From positions 1 through 64,000 of the forward strand of contig JAFEAV010000026.1 of NCBI GenBank assembly GCA_018266215.1: a DNA stretch of 64,000 nucleotides. The letters run 5' to 3'. The notes under the pieces were generated by a model, which searched no databases, was not told the origin of the DNA, and saw only the letters and a list, made by a program, of their open reading frames with translations. The stretch is from Cyanobacteria bacterium SZAS LIN-3 (GTDB lineage Bacteria; Cyanobacteriota; Vampirovibrionia; Obscuribacterales; Obscuribacteraceae). Shown here one piece after another: positions 59,461 to 64,000 of the stretch. The stretch's first letter is position 1; each line of letters begins with the position of its first letter. The translations under genes and the position numbers were made by a program.

Positions 59461-61066
59461 GGACGCCTCCTGTGTGCGTGCCCAGCAGGGCAGGGGTGAA
59501 TGGTTGTTCTGTGGGGCGGATGACATTGACGTCGGCGTCCGGAGCAAAGTCCTGCAGGCCGGCTTCTGCCGTTTCGGCAAGCGCTCTGGGGCTGGCCAGG
59601 AGATTTTCGCTGAACAGTCTGACAACATCATCGATGGTTTCGATGTTGACGGTGGCGAAGGGCACTATATACTGGGCCCCGGTCGCTTCGCCCAGATAGT
59701 ATGGGCGTGTGCTCATAAGATTGAGGCGGTTTTGTCCGGCAATTTGTTCGATCGTGGCCTCGCTGAATCCCGGTTTGAAAGTCAGCAGCACGTGCGTGCC
59801 ACCACCTTCGGTGAGGGGCTCGACCAGGTTTCTCAGATAGCGGGTGATAGCCAGTATCAGGCACTGGCGGCGAACGGCCAGCACTCGCTGGGTGCGTTTG
59901 ATGTGCTTCTCCAGATGGCCGTCATTGATAAAGTCAATCAATGCCAGCTGGTCCAGCAGGGGCAAGTGTCGCTCGAGATAGCCTTTGCCCAGTGTCGCTA
60001 TTGTTTCGAGGCATCTGGGAAATACGACATAGCTGAGGCGCAGCGACTGGTAGAGCACCTTCCAGAAAGAGGCCATATAGATGACGCAATCATGCTGGTC
60101 CAGGGCTTTCAGTGAGGGCAGCACCGGTTTGCCGTAGCGAAATTCGTTGTCGAAATCGTCTTCTACAATGAATGCCCCGGTGGCGGCTGCATATTCCAGG
60201 AGCTCGCGTCGGCGCTCCATGCTCATGACATAGCCCAGAGGATCCTGATGCGAGGGTGATACATAGATGAGCTTGGGCGGCTGTTGCAGACGACGCAGTG
60301 CTGCTACCGACATGCCCTCTTCATCCACTTCGATAGGGACAATTACTGCTCCCAGTGATTCCAGCGTGTGGCGATTTTCCGGGTAACCGGGATCTTCGTA
60401 GGCAACCCAGTCCCCGGCATTGAGCAATAAGCGGCCGATAAGCTCCAGGCGCAATTGTTTGGCGCCGAAGATAACGACGTTTTCGGGGGTGCAGGAGATC
60501 GAACGTCGGCGTTGCACATAGGAGGCAATGGCCTGTCTCAGCGGTGCGATGCCGGTTGGTTCGATCATTTCGGCCACCTGCTCTTCCCTGCTCAAATCGC
60601 AGTGTTTGAGCATGAGAGTCTTCCATTCGCGCATGGGCGAGAGTTCAATCGGTGTGCCGCCATACTCCAGGGCCGGCACATGGACATGTTCTTCGCCGAG
60701 CTTCTTGCCCGCGGCAACAATTACATGTCCTCTGGCCGACAGCGGCGCCTCGTCAAAAAAGGCTCTGCCGCTCGCCGGTCTGCCGATGAATTCCGGCAGC
60801 AGTTCGCCCAGATCGCCGGGCAAGGTCTCCGCGACGAAGGTGCCCGAGCCCGAGTAGCTAGTGACCAGGCCCTGACTGTTGAGATCTTTGTATGCTTTTA
60901 AAACCGTGGCGCGGGAGAGTTTGAGGCTTTCCGCCAGCTCTCTGACCGAGGGCAGAGGTTCGCCTAATTTCAGGCGACCTTCCAAAATCGCCTTGCGCAA
61001 AGCGTCGGAGAGGCGTCGGTAGAGCGCTACATATGGTTTATATTCCAGATTTATTGCAATCGCCAT
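59450..61066 (-). CDS. MocR-type regulator (GntR-aminotransferase fusion)
   Basis: 538 residues. A GntR winged helix (about 10-75; LPSVRELAESLKLSRATVLKAYKDL) joins an aminotransferase-like domain of fold type I. The PLP lysine is Lys336 (SFWKVLYQSLRLSY), with the paired YVSPSHQDPLGYVMS and VEDDFDNEFRY, so it can bind PLP. Known MocR regulators (PdxR, GabR) sense PLP or amines. It overlaps the next MocR-like gene by 11 bases, so both are made from one transcript. It is followed on the other side (353 bases) by the glyoxylate enzyme, a possible target. Confidence 0.9.
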   Translation of the reverse strand: MAIAINLEYKPYVALYRRLSDALRKAILEGRLKLGEPLPSVRELAESLKLSRATVLKAYKDLNSQGLVTSYSGSGTFVAETLPGDLGELLPEFIGRPASGRAFFDEAPLSARGHVIVAAGKKLGEEHVHVPALEYGGTPIELSPMREWKTLMLKHCDLSREEQVAEMIEPTGIAPLRQAIASYVQRRRSISCTPENVVIFGAKQLRLELIGRLLLNAGDWVAYEDPGYPENRHTLESLGAVIVPIEVDEEGMSVAALRRLQQPPKLIYVSPSHQDPLGYVMSMERRRELLEYAAATGAFIVEDDFDNEFRYGKPVLPSLKALDQHDCVIYMASFWKVLYQSLRLSYVVFPRCLETIATLGKGYLERHLPLLDQLALIDFINDGHLEKHIKRTQRVLAVRRQCLILAITRYLRNLVEPLTEGGGTHVLLTFKPGFSEATIEQIAGQNRLNLMSTRPYYLGEATGAQYIVPFATVNIETIDDVVRLFSENLLASPRALAETAEAGLQDFAPDADVNVIRPTEQPFTPALLGTHTGGVHAG

Positions 61067-61370
61067 GGATGGACCTGTATATTTATTCAGGGGAAGGCAG
61101 TCTCGAAAGCCGCTTAAGACCTGTGGTTTGAGCGGTCGTGGCTTCACTGTTCATCATCGTCAGGGACGGCCCCACTGTCAATTTAAATGTGTTCCGAAGT
61201 GGCCCTTGTGCGCGAAAAGTGGCATGGTGAGGGCGTTTAGGTGCGGTTACACGCTCTGAAAATCTAACGCGAACCTAACACGGATTAACTCGATTGATTG
61301 AAGAGCCACTGTTGGAGCTTCTTTTGCTGGTAATACTATGTCATGTAGAAAGTGATTAGAAAAAGGAAGT
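61067..61370. other. Region between the terminator and the MocR pair
   Basis: About 300 bases with no gene. It should hold the promoter of the two MocR-like genes. I see no clear motif. Confidence 0.4.
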
Positions 61371-61402
61371 TAAAAGAATCGCCACCGTCCCTGGTGGCGA
61401 TT
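61371..61402 (-). terminator. Intrinsic terminator of the glyoxylate-shunt fusion
   Basis: On the minus strand a 10-bp perfect stem (AATCGCCACC / GGTGGCGATT, 6-base loop) is followed by CTTTTAACTTCCTTTTTC, 20 bases after the gene's stop. Confidence 0.88.
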
Positions 61403-61422
61403 GCTTAAGGGGAGATCGAGAC

Positions 61423-64000
61423 TTACTTGTCTTTTTGACCGTGGAACTGACCTTCTTCCGTCGAGCCGCTCAGGGCTGTTGTGGAAGAGCCTCCGGCGGT
61501 GATGCTCATGAGCAGATTGTCAAACCACCCAGCTCCCACTTCGGCCTGGTGTTTCACCGCAGTGTAGCCTTCAGGCGCCAGGGCAAATTCTTCCTCTTGC
61601 AGGCGCACATAAGCCGGCATGCCTTCGGCGGCGTATTCGCGGGCCAGTTTGAACATGCCCAGGTTGACCGAGTGCCAGCCGGCCAGGGTAATGAACTGAA
61701 ATTTGTATCCCAGTTTGCCCAGTTCGCTGTTGAACACGGCAATGGTTTCTTCGTCCAGGTTTTGCCGCCAGTTAAAGGAGGGGGAGCAGTTGTAAGCCAG
61801 CAGTTTACCCGGATACTGGGCATGGATGGCCCGGGCGAAGCGCTCGGCCTCGGCCAGATCCGGACGCGATGATTCAAACCAGATCAGGTCGGCATAGGGA
61901 GCATAAGCCAGCCCTCGGGCAATTACCGATTCGATGCCGCCGCGCACGCGGAAGAACCCTTCGGCGGTGCGTTCACCGGTGAGGAAGGGTTGATCGCGCG
62001 GGTCGATGTCTGAGGTGAGCAGGGTGGCGTCGAGGGCGTCGGTGCGGGCCACAAGTATGGTCGGCACGTCCATAATATCGGCGGCCATGCGAGCAGCGGC
62101 CAGGGTGCGGACAAACTGCGAAGTCGGCACCAGTACCTTGCCTCCCATGTGGCCGCATTTCTTTTCCGCCGCCAGCTGGTCCTCGAAGTGGACGCCCGAG
62201 GCCCCCGCTTCGATCATCATTTTCATCAGCTCATAGGCTTGCAGCGGACCGCCGAAGCCGGCCTCAGCGTCTGCCACAATCGGCAGGTAGGAGTCCAGGC
62301 TGCCGCCTCCCTTCAGTTTTGTCACCTGGTCCAGACGGGTGAGGGCATTGTTCAAACGTTTGACCAGAGCCGGCACGCTATTGGAGGGATAGAGACTCTG
62401 ATCCGGATAGGTGTGTCCGGCCAGGTTGGCATCGGCCGCCACCTGCCAGCCGCTCAGATATATGGCTTTCAATCCGGCCTTGGCCATTTGCACCGCCTGG
62501 GCTCCGGTCAGTGCTCCCAGTGCCAGTACCGGCTCTTCCTGGTTGAGCAGAGTCCAGAGTTTCCTGGCGCCGTGCCTGGCAATAGCCGCATCAGCGGGGA
62601 GGCTCGGGCGCAGGCGCTCGACGTCGGCCGCTGTATAGGTGCGTTCTATTCCCAGCCAGCGCGAATCCATATTCCATGATTTTTTGATTGCCGAGCCGGG
62701 CTCTCTGGCGGCGGCTGTCTCAGCGCTGAGGAGGAGCTCGTAGGCAGGGGCGGTGAGAAACTCTTCAAAATCGGTTTCTATTACCAGGGAGGACAACAGT
62801 GCGGCCGCCTGTTTTAGATGGCCTTGTCGTTCGCTGGAGGCCCCTTTGAGAAGGTATTCTAATTCGCTCTCAAGGAACAGGCGGAAGAGGGCCTGGCAAA
62901 AGCTACGACCGTCCTTCAGGCTGGCGCCGTGATACAACCATTGCCACAGTTGTGCCCGGGCAATTTCGGCGGTGGCCGCGTCTTCCATCAGATTGTTAAT
63001 GGCCACCGCGCCCCGGCCGTCCAACCAGGCGGCGATGTATTTGAGGGCGACATCGATGTTATTGCGCGCGCCTTCCTCGGTAATCACCGCCGGCAGGGCC
63101 TCCAGATCAATCAAGGTCGCTTCGGTCACAGGTGCCTCTGGTTCGGCCGCGGCAGCGCTGCAGCCGCAAGCCTCGGTTGTTGCACTGCTTTCACCCTGGT
63201 CTTGAGCCATGTTAGCGCTTTCGAATTCATTTCTTGCCACCGCTATCAGATCCGGATGCGCCACCCAGGTGCCGTCAAAGCCCATCTTTGCTTCGCGCTG
63301 TTTGTCGGCCTTGACCTGTGCCAGGGCCAGCGAGGTCACCGCGCTGTCGAATTTATTGGGGATGAAGGCTGACATGCCGCCGATGGCCTGTGCATTGCGC
63401 CGACGACAGACCTCGACCAGACGCTGACAGTAGGCGTGCATGAAGGGCACGGTCATTGTAATGGCCGCACGGTCGGGCAGCAGCATGCGCTTCTGGTTGC
63501 GGAATCGTTTGATCAGGCTGAATATATAATCCCAGCGTCCGGCGTTCAGGCCGCAGGCGTGGTCTTTGAGAGCAAATAGAATTGCTTCCATGTCGTAGGC
63601 GGCCATGATTGTTTCGATCAGGATGGTCGCGCGGATGGTGCCGCGGGCTATGCCGAGATAGTCCTGGGCAAAGTTGAAGACGTCGTTCCACAAGGTGGCT
63701 TCTTCGTGGCTCTCCAGTTTAGGTAAATAGAAATACGGACCGCTGCCGTTGTCGATCAATTGTCGGGCGTTGTGGAAAAAATAGAGGCCGAAGTCGAACA
63801 TGCTGGCTGAAATCGGCTCGCCGTCTATGAGCAGATGCTTCTCCGGGAGATGCCAGCCGCGCGGCCGCACGATCAAATTTGTGGGTGTTTTCTGCAGGCT
63901 GTATTTCTTGCCCGGCACGCCGTCATATTCCAGCTGGCCTCTTACCGCTCCGTAGAGATTGCTCTGACCCGAAAGGATGTTGTGCCAGGTGGGGCTGGTG
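61423..64000 (-). CDS. Malate synthase - isocitrate lyase fusion (5' end outside window)
   Basis: The window holds about 858 codons; the reading frame continues past the right edge (upstream residues read [18 protein letters not shown], a malate synthase motif), so the true start is outside. The N-terminal part is malate synthase A ([11 protein letters not shown] with its catalytic Asp, [11 protein letters not shown]). A Cys/Ala-rich insert (about 25 residues) interrupts it. The C-terminal part is isocitrate lyase with the catalytic KKCGH and the [10 protein letters not shown] motif. One chain would carry both glyoxylate-shunt steps. Confidence 0.93.
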   Translation of the reverse strand, partial: TSPTWHNILSGQSNLYGAVRGQLEYDGVPGKKYSLQKTPTNLIVRPRGWHLPEKHLLIDGEPISASMFDFGLYFFHNARQLIDNGSGPYFYLPKLESHEEATLWNDVFNFAQDYLGIARGTIRATILIETIMAAYDMEAILFALKDHACGLNAGRWDYIFSLIKRFRNQKRMLLPDRAAITMTVPFMHAYCQRLVEVCRRRNAQAIGGMSAFIPNKFDSAVTSLALAQVKADKQREAKMGFDGTWVAHPDLIAVARNEFESANMAQDQGESSATTEACGCSAAAAEPEAPVTEATLIDLEALPAVITEEGARNNIDVALKYIAAWLDGRGAVAINNLMEDAATAEIARAQLWQWLYHGASLKDGRSFCQALFRLFLESELEYLLKGASSERQGHLKQAAALLSSLVIETDFEEFLTAPAYELLLSAETAAAREPGSAIKKSWNMDSRWLGIERTYTAADVERLRPSLPADAAIARHGARKLWTLLNQEEPVLALGALTGAQAVQMAKAGLKAIYLSGWQVAADANLAGHTYPDQSLYPSNSVPALVKRLNNALTRLDQVTKLKGGGSLDSYLPIVADAEAGFGGPLQAYELMKMMIEAGASGVHFEDQLAAEKKCGHMGGKVLVPTSQFVRTLAAARMAADIMDVPTILVARTDALDATLLTSDIDPRDQPFLTGERTAEGFFRVRGGIESVIARGLAYAPYADLIWFESSRPDLAEAERFARAIHAQYPGKLLAYNCSPSFNWRQNLDEETIAVFNSELGKLGYKFQFITLAGWHSVNLGMFKLAREYAAEGMPAYVRLQEEEFALAPEGYTAVKHQAEVGAGWFDNLLMSITAGGSSTTALSGSTEEGQFHGQKDK

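Noticed and set aside
59363..60115. 250-codon plus-strand frame
   Set aside because: Antisense to the MocR pair, both of which have conserved domains.

Overview
The window comes from a Gram-negative, free-living, aerobic bacterium of moderate GC content. The evidence is an outer-membrane-type beta-barrel lipoprotein, TadE/TadG-like proteins, a 2-oxoglutarate dehydrogenase E1, a glyoxylate-shunt enzyme, two-component systems and a large set of membrane proteases. The many lineage-specific secreted or membrane proteins of unknown function, and the overall gene style, make me lean towards the non-photosynthetic cyanobacterial relatives (Candidatus Obscuribacterales / Melainabacteria). No rRNA or other phylogenetic marker is present, so this is only a lean. 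I see no tRNA, rRNA, CRISPR array, insertion sequence or prophage.

Layout. 0-5 kb: a sigma-70 factor with a small membrane protein, a phytanoyl-CoA dioxygenase-like protein, and an FHA-domain protein convergent (1 bp apart) with a membrane protein that repeats a basic Lys-Thr motif seven times. 5-8 kb: a TadE-TadE-TadG-like operon. 8-20 kb: two paralogous histidine kinase/response regulator pairs around a ribbon-helix-helix-like protein, a fatty acid desaturase, a DoxX-like protein, an alpha/beta hydrolase and an S1-domain RNA-binding protein. 20-31 kb: mostly unknown hydrophilic or secreted proteins, a Kup potassium transporter flanked by two paralogous secreted proteins, and a protein with three MshEN-like repeats plus TPRs. 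31-35 kb: an HSDL2-like dehydrogenase coupled to an EamA exporter with a His-rich tail, plus membrane proteins.

35.5-57.8 kb is an unbroken minus-strand block. It holds an S41 protease, an FtsH-like AAA protease, an M50 site-2-type protease, a PrsW-type protease, a DUF502 protein, 2-oxoglutarate dehydrogenase E1, a CPBP-thioredoxin-S41 triple fusion, an ABC-type membrane domain without its ATPase, a Met/His-rich outer-membrane lipoprotein and a patatin. Several genes overlap by a few bases or lie close together, so much of this looks like a membrane-protein quality-control or envelope-stress region, with one central-metabolism gene inside it.

57.9-64 kb: two adjacent MocR-type (GntR-aminotransferase) regulators, one lacking the PLP lysine, followed by a fused malate synthase-isocitrate lyase that runs off the right edge. 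With odhA this suggests acetate or fatty-acid use through the TCA cycle and glyoxylate shunt.

The strongest candidates for something undescribed are the CPBP-Trx-S41 fusion in its protease cluster, the FHA/Lys-Thr-repeat pair, the MocR pair next to the glyoxylate-shunt fusion, and the MshEN-TPR protein.
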